This document shows, piece after piece, positions 7,552 to 15,373 of a stretch of 43,132 nucleotides of DNA. The notes under the pieces were generated by a model. It was not told the DNA's origin. It worked only from the letters and a program-made list of their open reading frames with translations, and searched no databases. This stretch comes from Leptothrix sp. (in: b-proteobacteria). Lineage in GTDB: Bacteria; Pseudomonadota; Gammaproteobacteria; Burkholderiales; Burkholderiaceae_C. The stretch is taken from assembly GCA_013822265.1 (NCBI GenBank), contig PNKD01000022.1:1-43132 (forward strand). Reading direction: 5' to 3'. How positions within the stretch are numbered: the stretch's first letter is position 1; every line of letters begins with the position of its first letter. Made by a program: the position numbers and the translations under genes.

Positions 7552-8775
7552 ATGGATCAAGTGTGGCTGTTGCACGACGCCGCCGTCGAGATGCTTTCTC
7601 ACGGCCTGCTGTCTGCGACCTGGTGGCAGGTGCTGTTGTTCACGCTGGTGGCGACCCACATCACCATCTCTGCGGTGACCATCTTCTTGCACCGCGCCCA
7701 GGCGCACAGGGCACTGGACCTGCACGCCATCCCGTCGCATTTCTTCCGCTTCTGGCTCTGGCTGACCACGGGCATGGTGACCAAGGAATTCGTCGCCGTG
7801 CACCGCAAGCACCACGCCAAGTGCGAAACCGAGGAAGACCCGCACAGCCCGCAGATCAAGGGCCTGAAGGCGCTGCTGCTGACCGGCGTGGAGCTTTACC
7901 GCGTCGAGGCCAAGAACCAGGAGACGCTGGTCAAGTACGGCCACAACACGCCTGACGACTGGATCGAGCGCAACCTCTACACGCGCTATTCGTGGCAGGG
8001 CGTGGGTCTGATGCTGATCCTCGACCTGACGCTGTTCGGTGCCATCGGCGCGGCCGTTTGGGCGGTCCAGATGGCCTGGATACCGGTCATGGCCACCGGC
8101 ATCATCAACGGCATCGGTCACTACTGGGGCTACCGCAACTTCGAGGCGCCCGACGCCTCGACCAACGTGTCGCCCTGGGGCATCCTGATCGGCGGTGAGG
8201 AGTTGCACAACAACCACCACACCTACCCGACATCGGCCAAGTTCGCGGTCAAGCCCTACGAGTTCGACGTCGGTTGGATGTACATCCGTGGCATGGAGAA
8301 GCTGGGCCTGGCGCGTGCCAAGAAGGTGCCGCCCAAGCTGGCGCTCGGCGCGGCCCGCCCGATGGCCGATGGCAAGACCCTCGAGGCCATCATCGCCAAC
8401 CGCTACGAAGTGATGGCGCGCTATGCCAACGAGCTGAAGACGGCCGTCGCCGCCGAACTGGCGCGCGTGAAGGCGCAGGGCGCGGTGGGCAGTGCGCGGC
8501 TGCGCAACCTGTCGCGGGCCCAGGCCTGGCTGCATCGCGACGACGACAAGATCCCGCACGGTGTGAAGCCCAGCGTGCAGCTGGCGCTGGGCGAAAGCCC
8601 GCAACTGGCCAAGCTGGTGGCCATGCGCGAAGAGCTGCGCCTGCTCTGGACGCGCACCAACGTCTCGGCCGAGCAGCTGGTGGTCGACCTGCAGACCTGG
8701 TGCCGCAAGGCCGAGGAAAGCGGCATCGCCGCGCTGCAGGACTTCTCGCTCAAGTTGCGCGCCGCCCACGCCTGA
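7552..8775 (+). CDS. Membrane fatty acid desaturase (DesA/delta-9 type)
   Basis: The product introduces a double bond into acyl chains of membrane lipids or acyl-CoA, using a di-iron centre at the inner membrane. Three histidine boxes are present in order: HRAQAH (47-52), HRKHH (84-88) and HNNHH (219-223). Hydrophobic segments lie around 20-45, 62-80, 152-172 and 175-190. The desaturase fold ends near residue 240; the remaining ~160 residues form a charged, helical extension rich in Ala, Arg and Glu without a named domain. Similar ~400-residue forms are common in Burkholderiales. ATG 7552 is preferred over ATG 7546 because of AAGGA spacing. The gene stands alone, with a -10-like element before it and a strong terminator after. 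Confidence 0.9.
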   Translation: MDQVWLLHDAAVEMLSHGLLSATWWQVLLFTLVATHITISAVTIFLHRAQAHRALDLHAIPSHFFRFWLWLTTGMVTKEFVAVHRKHHAKCETEEDPHSPQIKGLKALLLTGVELYRVEAKNQETLVKYGHNTPDDWIERNLYTRYSWQGVGLMLILDLTLFGAIGAAVWAVQMAWIPVMATGIINGIGHYWGYRNFEAPDASTNVSPWGILIGGEELHNNHHTYPTSAKFAVKPYEFDVGWMYIRGMEKLGLARAKKVPPKLALGAARPMADGKTLEAIIANRYEVMARYANELKTAVAAELARVKAQGAVGSARLRNLSRAQAWLHRDDDKIPHGVKPSVQLALGESPQLAKLVAMREELRLLWTRTNVSAEQLVVDLQTWCRKAEESGIAALQDFSLKLRAAHA

Positions 8776-8798
8776 GTTCGGGCGCGCCCCGTCCCCGA

Positions 8799-8823
8799 AG
8801 CCCGCGTTCACGCGGGCTTTTTT
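8799..8823 (+). terminator. Rho-independent terminator of the desaturase gene
   Basis: A perfect eight-base stem (agcccgcg / cgcgggct) with a ttca loop is followed by a run of six T residues. It lies 24 bases after the desaturase stop and is the clearest intrinsic terminator in the window. Confidence 0.92.
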
Positions 8824-8951
8824 CTTGATGGGCCGCTCTTGCGCGCGCCGACGTGCCCGGCGCGGAGGGCCTGACGTAGGATGGCGGCACGTTTTGCAGG
8901 GGCAGCGCCGTTGTCGACCACTTCGCCTCCATTTCGGGCCAGGCCGCGACC

Positions 8952-10880
8952 ATGAGCCGCGGCTCCAGGCCCATGGCCGCGGCGGCTGCACTGACGGGTC
9001 TGTTGCTTGCGGCGGCGCTGGCCGCCGACCTGCGCGCCACGCAGCAGGCCTTGGCTCGACAGCTTGAAGCGCGCAACCACGATGCCGCTGCGGTGCTCGC
9101 GGCGGCGTTGTCCCAGCCGGGCCAGGACGAACAGGCACTGCGGGCCGTGGCCATGGCCCAGTTTGCCGCGGGCCACACCGTGCACCTGCGCGTGCACGGC
9201 GCGGGCGGCGCGCCGACCGTGGTCGATCTGCGTCGCCCGCCGGCGCCGACCGCGGCGCCCGGCTGGTTCCGGCGCGCGCTGCCCCTGCCTGCGGCTGGCG
9301 TGGTCTCTCTGGGCGAGCCGGGGCGCCCGGCCGGCGCGCTCGAGATCGAGGCCGATCCCGCCTGGGCCCATGAGGCCCTGTGGGAGAGTTTCCTGCGCAC
9401 CGGCGTGGCCGCCATCGTGCTGGCGTTGCTGTCGCTGGGTGTGTTGTTGCGGGCGTTGATCCGGCGCTCGTCGGCGCCGCCGGCAGGCGCGGGCACGCAG
9501 GCCGCCGCCACCCTGCCCACGGCCACGCCCGCGACCCCCGATGCCGCCCTGCAGCAGTGGCATGAGGCGTTTGCGGCCCAGGCCGAGCAGGTGGCGCACC
9601 TTCAGCGCCAGGCGCAGCTCGACGCCGTCACCGGCCTGCCGCTTCGCCACGCCTTCCTCGGCCAGCTGCAGCAGCGTCTGGACGAAACCGGCGGGCCCGG
9701 GCTGGCACTGCTCATCGTGCGCGTGCTCGACCTCGAGACCGTCAACCGGCGCCTGGGCCACGCGGCCACGGACCGCCTGCTGGGTGCGGTGGCCGACGTG
9801 CTGCTGACCTATGTCGACCGCGTGCCGGCGATGCGGGCCGGGCGCCTGAACGGCAGCGACTTCGCGCTGTGCCTGCCCGTGGCGGGCGTGGCCGCCGAGA
9901 CCGCCGAGTCGCTGCGCAACGCGCTGGCCGCCGCGCCCGCGCTGCGCACCGGCCTGGCCGAGGTGGCCGTGGGCGGCGTCGACGGCGTGCGCGGCGTCGC
10001 TGCCGGTGACGCCCTGGCTGCCGCCGACGCTGCGCTGGCCCGTGCCGAGGCCGACGGCGACCCCGCGGCGGCCAGTGTCGTGCTGCAGGCCTCGGCCCAG
10101 GGCGAAGTGCTGGGCGCCGGTGCGTGGACCGAACGCATCCATCGTGCCCTGGTCGAGGGCCGCACGACGCTGCGGTCGCAGCCGGTGCAGGATGCTCAAG
10201 GGCGACTGCTGCACCTCGAGTGCACGCTGCAGGTGCAGCTGCGCCCCGGTGGCCCCCACGAACCGGCCGACCGCTGGCGTGCGGCCGCGCGGCGCGGCCG
10301 CCTGCTGTGGCAGGTTGACCTCGTGGCCGTCGAGCGTGCGATCGAAGCCATCGCCGCCGACGGGCGCGCAAGGGCCGTGCAGATCAGCCGCTCGTCGCTC
10401 AGTGCGCCGGGGTTCACCACCGATGTCGCTGCCGCGCTGGCCGCGGCCGCGCGGGGTGCCGCGCGGCAGCTCGCGCTGGAGCTCGTCAACGACGCGCGAG
10501 CCGGTGCCGTCACGGCGCCGGTGGCCTCGGCGCTGTCGCTGTGGGCCCGTGCAGGGGTGCGCATGGGCCTGGACTGCAGTGGTGGCGCGCCGCCCGAACT
10601 GCCCGAACTCAAGGCCGCCGGGCTGCAGTACGTGAAGATCGACGCCGGCCAGCTGCAGGGCCTGGCGCACGACGACGCGGTGCGCAGCTACGCACGCGGC
10701 CTGGTGGCGCTGGTGCATGGCCTCGGGCTCGCGCTGCTCGTTGGCGGTGTGCGCGACGACGCCGACGCGGTGGCACTGTGGGCGCTGGGCGTCGACGCGG
10801 CCAGCGGGCCCGCGCTCACCGACACGTCGCCATCGGGCACGTCGTGCTCTGGCGCGTCGCTCACGGCGCCGGGCCCCTGA
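8952..10880 (+). CDS. LapD-like c-di-GMP receptor with degenerate GGDEF and EAL domains
   Basis: The 642-residue protein has LapD architecture: an N-terminal helix (about 8-25), a periplasmic LapD/MoxY-type domain containing the family blocks QLEARNHDAAAVLAAALSQ and AMAQFAAGHTVHLRV, a second helix (about 147-170), a coiled linker, then GGDEF and EAL domains. Both are degenerate: NGSDF (300-304) replaces GGDEF, ECT (423-425) replaces EAL, and LDCSGG (540-545) replaces the DDFGTG loop. Neither synthesis nor hydrolysis of c-di-GMP is expected, suggesting a sensor. In known systems LapD sequesters the periplasmic protease LapG when c-di-GMP is bound, retaining adhesins at the surface. No lapG-like gene is adjacent. 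Start ATG 8952 gives the expected short cytoplasmic N-terminus but has no clear ribosome-binding site. Confidence 0.85.
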   Translation: MSRGSRPMAAAAALTGLLLAAALAADLRATQQALARQLEARNHDAAAVLAAALSQPGQDEQALRAVAMAQFAAGHTVHLRVHGAGGAPTVVDLRRPPAPTAAPGWFRRALPLPAAGVVSLGEPGRPAGALEIEADPAWAHEALWESFLRTGVAAIVLALLSLGVLLRALIRRSSAPPAGAGTQAAATLPTATPATPDAALQQWHEAFAAQAEQVAHLQRQAQLDAVTGLPLRHAFLGQLQQRLDETGGPGLALLIVRVLDLETVNRRLGHAATDRLLGAVADVLLTYVDRVPAMRAGRLNGSDFALCLPVAGVAAETAESLRNALAAAPALRTGLAEVAVGGVDGVRGVAAGDALAAADAALARAEADGDPAAASVVLQASAQGEVLGAGAWTERIHRALVEGRTTLRSQPVQDAQGRLLHLECTLQVQLRPGGPHEPADRWRAAARRGRLLWQVDLVAVERAIEAIAADGRARAVQISRSSLSAPGFTTDVAAALAAAARGAARQLALELVNDARAGAVTAPVASALSLWARAGVRMGLDCSGGAPPELPELKAAGLQYVKIDAGQLQGLAHDDAVRSYARGLVALVHGLGLALLVGGVRDDADAVALWALGVDAASGPALTDTSPSGTSCSGASLTAPGP

Positions 10881-10886
10881 GGCCCG

Positions 10887-11432
10887 TCAGGCGATGTCGC
10901 CGGCGTGCACGCCCCAGGCGCCGCGGCGGCGGTCGGCGAAGAAGTGCTCCAGCGTCTGGCGCACGGTGCGAAAGGCCAGCTGGTCCCAGGGCACTTCGTC
11001 TTCGCGGAACAGCCGGGCCTCGATGGTCTCGGGGCCCGGGTCCAGCGAGTCGTCGAGCATGCGTGCACGGTAGAAGAGGTGCAACTGCCCGGCGCGCACG
11101 ACGTTGAGCACGGTGAAGAGCTCCTGCAGCTCGATGCGCGCGCCGGCCTCCTCGACGGTCTCGCGCACGGCCCCGGCTGCCGTGCTCTCGCCGAGTTCGA
11201 GGAAACCCGCGGGCAGGGTCCAGAAGCCGTGACGCGGCTCGATGTTGCGTCGGCACAGCAGCACCTGATCGCCCCAGACCGGCACGGTGCCGACGACGTT
11301 GATCGGGTTCTCGTAGTGGATCTCGCTGCAGGCCGTGCACACGGCGCGCTCGCGGTTGTCGTCCGTGGGCACCCGGTAGGACACCTCGGTGCCGCAGGCC
11401 CGGCAGTGCTTGATGCGGCGCGGCAGGAACAT
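10887..11432 (-). CDS. Nudix hydrolase with zinc ribbon
   Basis: Nudix enzymes hydrolyse nucleoside diphosphates linked to another moiety. This 181-residue protein starts with a zinc ribbon of Cys10, Cys13, Cys32 and Cys35, then carries a complete Nudix box at 76-98 (GFLELGEST... followed by RETVEEAGA) with all conserved Gly, Arg and Glu positions. Layout resembles NudC-related and ADP-ribose pyrophosphatase-like members, but the substrate cannot be fixed by sequence. It converges with the LapD-like gene, separated by six bases, and is divergent from maiA over 170 bp that shows no convincing promoter. Confidence 0.9.
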   Translation of the reverse strand: MFLPRRIKHCRACGTEVSYRVPTDDNRERAVCTACSEIHYENPINVVGTVPVWGDQVLLCRRNIEPRHGFWTLPAGFLELGESTAAGAVRETVEEAGARIELQELFTVLNVVRAGQLHLFYRARMLDDSLDPGPETIEARLFREDEVPWDQLAFRTVRQTLEHFFADRRRGAWGVHAGDIA

Positions 11433-11602
11433 GGTCTTCAGTGTAGCGGCGCGCCTGCGCGCCTGCGGGCGTGCCGCAAGGCGTCTGCGGGTGCCGTGGC
11501 ATCATCTTCGCTCCCGTACCGACCGCGGCTGCCGTCGAACTTCATGCGCATCGTGTCCCCTCCCGCCGTCTCGGCCTTTCGTCGCGGTCGGGCTGCCGCG
11601 TG

Positions 11603-12235
11603 ATGGAGCTCTTCAACTACTTCCGCTCGTCCGCGTCGTACCGCGTGCGCATCGCGCTGGCGCTGAAGGGGTTGGACTACGACTACAAGCCGGTGCATCT
11701 GGCGCGCAGCGAGCAGTTCACCGAGTCCTACGGTGCTGTGTCGGCGGCGCGACTGGTGCCGCTGCTGCGTGACGGCGAGCACACGCTGACGCAGTCGCTG
11801 GCGATCATCGAGTACCTGGAAGAGACCCATCCGCAGCCGCCGCTGCTGCCCGCCACGCCGGCGGCGCGCGCCCGCGTGCGCGCGCTGGCGCTGGACATCG
11901 CCTGCGAGATCCACCCGTTGAACAACCTGCGTGTGCTGCGCTACCTGCAACGCGACCTGAAGCTCGGCGACGACGACAAGGACCGCTGGTACCGCCACTG
12001 GGTGGAGACCGGGCTCGAAGTCGTCGAGCGGCAGCTCGCCGCCTCGCCATCGCGCTATTGCCACGGCGAGACGCCGACCCTGGCCGACTGCGTGCTCGTG
12101 CCGCAGGTCTTCAACGCCCGGCGTTTTGCCTGCCGCACCGAGCACCTGCCGCACGTGATGCGCGTGCACGACGCCTGCATGCGGCTCGACGCGTTCGAGA
12201 AGACCCGGCCCGCCAACTGCCCCGATGCCGAGTGA
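11603..12235 (+). CDS. maiA: Maleylacetoacetate isomerase (zeta-class glutathione transferase)
   Basis: The 210-residue product matches zeta-class glutathione transferases, which isomerise maleylacetoacetate to fumarylacetoacetate in tyrosine degradation, or maleylpyruvate in gentisate degradation. The N-terminal thioredoxin-like domain opens LFNYFRSSASYRVRIALALKG, with the SSxxYRVRIAL glutathione site at about 9-18. The loop AARLVPLL contains the usual cis-Pro region and TQSLAIIEYLEE is the expected glutathione-binding segment. The helical C-terminal domain includes ALDIACEIHPLNNLRVLRYL. Start ATG 11603 gives the canonical MELFNYFRSS beginning. Other tyrosine-catabolism genes are not in the window, so the pathway assignment is tentative. 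Confidence 0.85.
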   Translation: MELFNYFRSSASYRVRIALALKGLDYDYKPVHLARSEQFTESYGAVSAARLVPLLRDGEHTLTQSLAIIEYLEETHPQPPLLPATPAARARVRALALDIACEIHPLNNLRVLRYLQRDLKLGDDDKDRWYRHWVETGLEVVERQLAASPSRYCHGETPTLADCVLVPQVFNARRFACRTEHLPHVMRVHDACMRLDAFEKTRPANCPDAE

Positions 12236-12257
12236 CGTACAGAGGCTCCAGCGACGC

Positions 12258-12320
12258 ATGAACACCCAGTCTGGATTGCGACTCTTGCGCCCCGAGGGCG
12301 ACTGCCGGGGCGCCGCTTGA
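12258..12320 (+). CDS. Possible 20-codon leader ORF overlapping pgeF start
   Basis: ATG 12258 opens a reading frame of 20 codons (MNTQSGLRLLRPEG...) whose TGA at 12318-12320 overlaps the pgeF TTG start at 12317-12319 as TTGA. Such an overlap could couple translation. The preceding Shine-Dalgarno candidate (agagg) is about 11 bases away, so support is weak. Confidence 0.25.
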   Translation: MNTQSGLRLLRPEGDCRGAA

Positions 12321-13135
12321 GCCTGCCGCTGCTGCGCCCGGCCTGGGCCGCGCCCCCGCGTGTGGGTGCCGCGATGAGCCTGCGCGAAGGCGGGGTCAGC
12401 GAGGGCCTCTTCGCCAGCCTGAACCTCGGCGTGGCGGTGGGCGACGACGGCGAGACCGTGGCCGAGAACCGCGCCCGCTTCGCTGCCGCGCTGGGAGCGC
12501 GGCCGGTGTGGCTGCGCCAGGTGCACGGCGTCGAGGTGTTGCGCCTGACGGCCGAGACCGCGAACGCGCCGCCCGGCCCCGCCGACGCCGCGTGGACCGA
12601 TGAACCCGGCCTGGCCTGCACGGTACAGGTGGCCGACTGCCTGCCGGTGCTGTTCGCGCTGCGCGACGGCAGCGCCGTGGCCGCGGCGCATGCCGGTTGG
12701 CGTGGCCTGGCCGCCGGTGTGCTGGAGGCCACCGTCACGGCGCTGTGCTCGGGCACCGGCGCGGCGCCGGGCGACGTGCAGGCCTGGCTTGGCCCCTGCA
12801 TCGGGCCGCGCCGCTTCGAGGTCGGCGCCGACGTGCTGGCCGCCTTCGGCCAGGTGCCGGGCCAGGTCGGCTTCGGCAAGGAGCGCAGGGTGTCGGCGCT
12901 GTGCCAGGAACCCGAACGGGCCGACCCCGGCTACTTCAGCTACCGCCCGCGGCCCGACGGCGCGCCGCGCTGGCTGGCCGACCTGCACGGCCTGGCCCGC
13001 GGCCGCCTCGCCGCGGCAGGTGTCGGTGCCGTGACGGCGACCCCGGCCTGTACCGTCGAAGACGACTCAGCCTTCTTCTCTTTTCGCCGCGACGGCCTCA
13101 CCGGCCGCATGGCCGCGGCCATCTGGCGCCTCTGA
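12317..13135 (+). CDS. pgeF: Peptidoglycan editing factor PgeF (YfiH/laccase-domain family)
   Basis: PgeF-family proteins (formerly polyphenol oxidase or DUF152) act on purine nucleosides or on misincorporated peptidoglycan precursors, using a metal site in the cytoplasm. The 272-residue product shows LNLGVAVGDD, the metal-binding His of RQVHGVEVL, the Cys of VQVADCLPVLF and the His of AAAHAGWRGLAAG, then LGPCIGPRRFEVG and the C-terminal TVEDDSAFFSFRRDG. Start is TTG 12317; no in-frame ATG gives a complete N-terminus, although Met20 (MSLREGG) is close to the conserved core. In many Burkholderiales pgeF follows rluD and precedes phaC; here maiA lies upstream instead. Its 3' end overlaps the opposing small membrane gene by 69 bases. 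Confidence 0.92.
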   Translation: MSLPLLRPAWAAPPRVGAAMSLREGGVSEGLFASLNLGVAVGDDGETVAENRARFAAALGARPVWLRQVHGVEVLRLTAETANAPPGPADAAWTDEPGLACTVQVADCLPVLFALRDGSAVAAAHAGWRGLAAGVLEATVTALCSGTGAAPGDVQAWLGPCIGPRRFEVGADVLAAFGQVPGQVGFGKERRVSALCQEPERADPGYFSYRPRPDGAPRWLADLHGLARGRLAAAGVGAVTATPACTVEDDSAFFSFRRDGLTGRMAAAIWRL

Positions 13136-13345
13136 AGCGGCCTGCTCGTCAGCGGCCGCCTCGGCCGCGCGCAGCGCCCGGCGGCGTGCCGGCGTGGCCA
13201 TGATGTAGAGCACGACGGACAGCGGCAGCAGACCGTACAGCAGCAGCGTGAAGAAGGCGCCGACGAGTGTGCCCTGGGGCGACACCGCTTCGGCCAGCGC
13301 CATCATCGACACGACGTAGATCCAGGCGATGGCAACGAGGTACAT
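13067..13345 (-). CDS. Small two-span membrane protein, unknown function
   Basis: This 92-residue ORF has two clear hydrophobic segments (LVAIAWIYVVSMMALAEAV, about 3-21, and VGAFFTLLLYGLLPLSVVLYI, about 28-48), then a charged Ala/Glu/Arg-rich cytoplasmic tail. The membrane layout suggests a real protein. The last 23 codons lie antisense to the pgeF 3' end, which is unusual but limited to the low-complexity tail. It is divergent from phaC. I do not assign a family. Confidence 0.7.
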   Translation of the reverse strand: MYLVAIAWIYVVSMMALAEAVSPQGTLVGAFFTLLLYGLLPLSVVLYIMATPARRRALRAAEAAADEQAASEAPDGRGHAAGEAVAAKREEG

Positions 13346-13431
13346 GGCGGGGCAGGCAGAGGTGTGGCGCGGCAGATGGCAGATGGCGCGTCATGACGCT
13401 GTCAGCGCCGGGGACTAAAAACGGGAGGATC

Positions 13432-13500
13432 ATGCACAAGCCGGGCGGCGTACCGTTGTTCGCCGGCAGCCCGCCGAGCCGACAGGAGACCCGCCCGTGA
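13432..13500 (+). CDS. Possible 22-residue leader ORF overlapping phaC start
   Basis: ATG 13432 follows a strong Shine-Dalgarno sequence (gggagga at 13423-13429) and opens a frame of 22 codons, beginning MHKPGGVPLFAG. Its TGA at 13498-13500 overlaps the phaC GTG at 13497-13499 as GTGA. The geometry suits translational coupling to phaC. A competing reading is that ATGACG-N17-TAAAAA (13393-13421) is a promoter starting near 13428, in which case the Shine-Dalgarno would hardly be transcribed. Confidence 0.4.
   Translation: MHKPGGVPLFAGSPPSRQETRP
13484..13489 (+). promoter_or_regulatory. Ribosome-binding site deciding the phaC GTG start
   Basis: AGGAGA lies seven bases before GTG 13497. It is a strong Shine-Dalgarno match and supports this non-ATG start for phaC. 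Confidence 0.75.
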
Positions 13501-15215
13501 CCGACAAGCCTAGCGCGACCGCCATACCCCTTGCCGGGCCGACCCAGGCCATGGGTGCGGCCTTCGAGGGCATCTTCAAGTCCATGGCCGGCCTCGAGCT
13601 GCCGGTGCCGCGCGTGGCACAGATCCAGGCCGACTATCTGCGGCGCGCCGGCGAGATCTGGAACCAATCCCTGCATCGCCTGCAGGCAGGCGGCGCCGCG
13701 CCGTCCGCGCCGCTGCCCGACCGCCGCTTCGGCAGCGCCGACTGGGCTGCCAACCCGGCGGCCGCCTACACGGCGCAGATGTACCTGCTCAACGCCGGCA
13801 CGCTGATGCAGATGGCCGAGAGCGTGGAAGGCGACGCCAAGACCAAGGCGCGCATCCGTTTCGCGGTGCAGCAGTGGGTCGACGCCGCCAGCCCCAGCAA
13901 CAGCCTGGCGCTCAACCCCGACGCGATGAAGAAGGCGATCGAGACCAAGGGCGCGAGCCTTGCCGCGGGCATGCGGCTGCTGCTCGGGGACCTGCGCAAG
14001 GGCCATGTCTCGCAGACCGACGAGAGCGTCTTCGATGTCGGCCGCAACGTCGCCACCACCGAGGGCAGCGTGGTGTTCGAGAACGAACTGTTCCAGCTCA
14101 TCGAGTACAAGCCGTTGACGGCCAAGGTGCACGAGCGGCCCATGCTCTTCGTGCCGCCTTGCATCAACAAGTACTACATCCTCGACCTGCAGCCCGAGAA
14201 CTCGGTCATCCGCTACACCGTCGAGCAGGGCCACCGCACCTTCGTCGTGAGCTGGCGCAACCCCGACGACTCGATGCGCCACACGACCTGGGACGACTAC
14301 ATCGACCAGGGCCCCGTCGCCGCCATCCGCACGGTGCAGGCCATCAGCGGCCAGCAGACCATCAACACGCTGGGCTTCTGCGTCGGCGGCACGCTGCTGT
14401 CCACCGCGCTGGCCGTGCTGGCGGCGCAAGGCGAGCAGCCTGCGCACAGCGTGACGCTGCTGACCACGCTGCTCGACTTCGAGAACACCGGCATCCTCGA
14501 CATCTTCATCGACGAGGCCTCGGTGAAGCTGCGCGACATGACGCTCGGCGAGCAGGCGCCCGGCGGCCCGCGCATGCTCGAGGGCAAGGAGCTGGCCACC
14601 ACCTTCAGCTTCCTGCGCCCCAACGACCTGGTCTGGAACTACGTCGTCGGCAACTACCTCAAGGGCGAGACGCCGCCGCCTCTCGACCTGCTCTACTGGA
14701 ACGGCGACAGCACCAACCTGCCGGGGCCGATGTACTGCTGGTACCTGCGCCACACCTACCTGCGCAACGAGCTCAAGCAGCCGGGCAAGCTGAGGGTGTG
14801 CGGCCAGCCGGTCGACCTCGGCGCCATCGAGGCGCCGTTTTTCGTCTACGGTTCGCGCGAGGACCACATCGTGCCCTGGGCCGCGGCCTACGCGTCGATG
14901 CCGCTGGTCAAGGGCCCCAACGCCAGGCGCCCCAACGACCGGACCTTCGTGCTCGGGGCCTCGGGCCACATCGCCGGCGTCATCAACCCGCCGGCCAAGG
15001 GCAAGCGCAGTCACTGGACCAACACCAGCCTGCCGGCCAGCGCCGACGGCTGGCTGGCCGGTGCCACCGAGCATCCCGGCAGTTGGTGGCCGACCTGGTC
15101 GGCGTGGCTCGAGGGCCACGGCGGCAAGCTCGTGAACGCACCCAAGGCCCCCGGCAGCGCCAGGTTCAAGGCCATCGAGCCGGCACCGGGGCGCTACGTC
15201 AAGGTCAAGGTCTGA
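13497..15215 (+). CDS. phaC: Class I poly(3-hydroxyalkanoate) synthase PhaC
   Basis: PhaC polymerises (R)-3-hydroxyacyl-CoA, mainly 3-hydroxybutyryl-CoA, into PHA at granule surfaces. At 572 residues it matches class I synthases, which act without PhaE or PhaR. The lipase-like box GFCVGG carries catalytic Cys295; Asp456 (SREDHIVPW) and His491 (ASGHIAGVINPP) complete the triad. The N-terminal domain (about 1-180) is variable and includes AQIQADYLRRAGEIWNQSL. GTG 13497 has a strong ribosome-binding site. phaB lies 158 bp downstream; phaA is not in the window, so thiolase must come from elsewhere. Confidence 0.97.
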   Translation: MTDKPSATAIPLAGPTQAMGAAFEGIFKSMAGLELPVPRVAQIQADYLRRAGEIWNQSLHRLQAGGAAPSAPLPDRRFGSADWAANPAAAYTAQMYLLNAGTLMQMAESVEGDAKTKARIRFAVQQWVDAASPSNSLALNPDAMKKAIETKGASLAAGMRLLLGDLRKGHVSQTDESVFDVGRNVATTEGSVVFENELFQLIEYKPLTAKVHERPMLFVPPCINKYYILDLQPENSVIRYTVEQGHRTFVVSWRNPDDSMRHTTWDDYIDQGPVAAIRTVQAISGQQTINTLGFCVGGTLLSTALAVLAAQGEQPAHSVTLLTTLLDFENTGILDIFIDEASVKLRDMTLGEQAPGGPRMLEGKELATTFSFLRPNDLVWNYVVGNYLKGETPPPLDLLYWNGDSTNLPGPMYCWYLRHTYLRNELKQPGKLRVCGQPVDLGAIEAPFFVYGSREDHIVPWAAAYASMPLVKGPNARRPNDRTFVLGASGHIAGVINPPAKGKRSHWTNTSLPASADGWLAGATEHPGSWWPTWSAWLEGHGGKLVNAPKAPGSARFKAIEPAPGRYVKVKV

Positions 15216-15373
15216 CGGCCGGGCCGTTCCCGATCCACAGCGCCGCAGCGGAGCCCGGCCCCGGCTGCGGCCAGGCAAGCGGCCCACATCCGTTGGGCCA
15301 ACCACAGGGCGAACCCGATTGACCGGAACACGGCGGCGGGCGAGTCTCACAACATCTAGACAAGGAGCGAAAC

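Noticed and set aside
10871-10885. Terminator between the LapD-like and Nudix genes (GGGCC/GGCCC)
   Set aside because: Five-base stem without a T-run; too weak in such G+C-rich sequence.
13393-13421. Firm promoter call for phaC (ATGACG-N17-TAAAAA)
   Set aside because: Two weak hexamers only; a start near 13428 would cut off the best Shine-Dalgarno, so it is kept only as an alternative.
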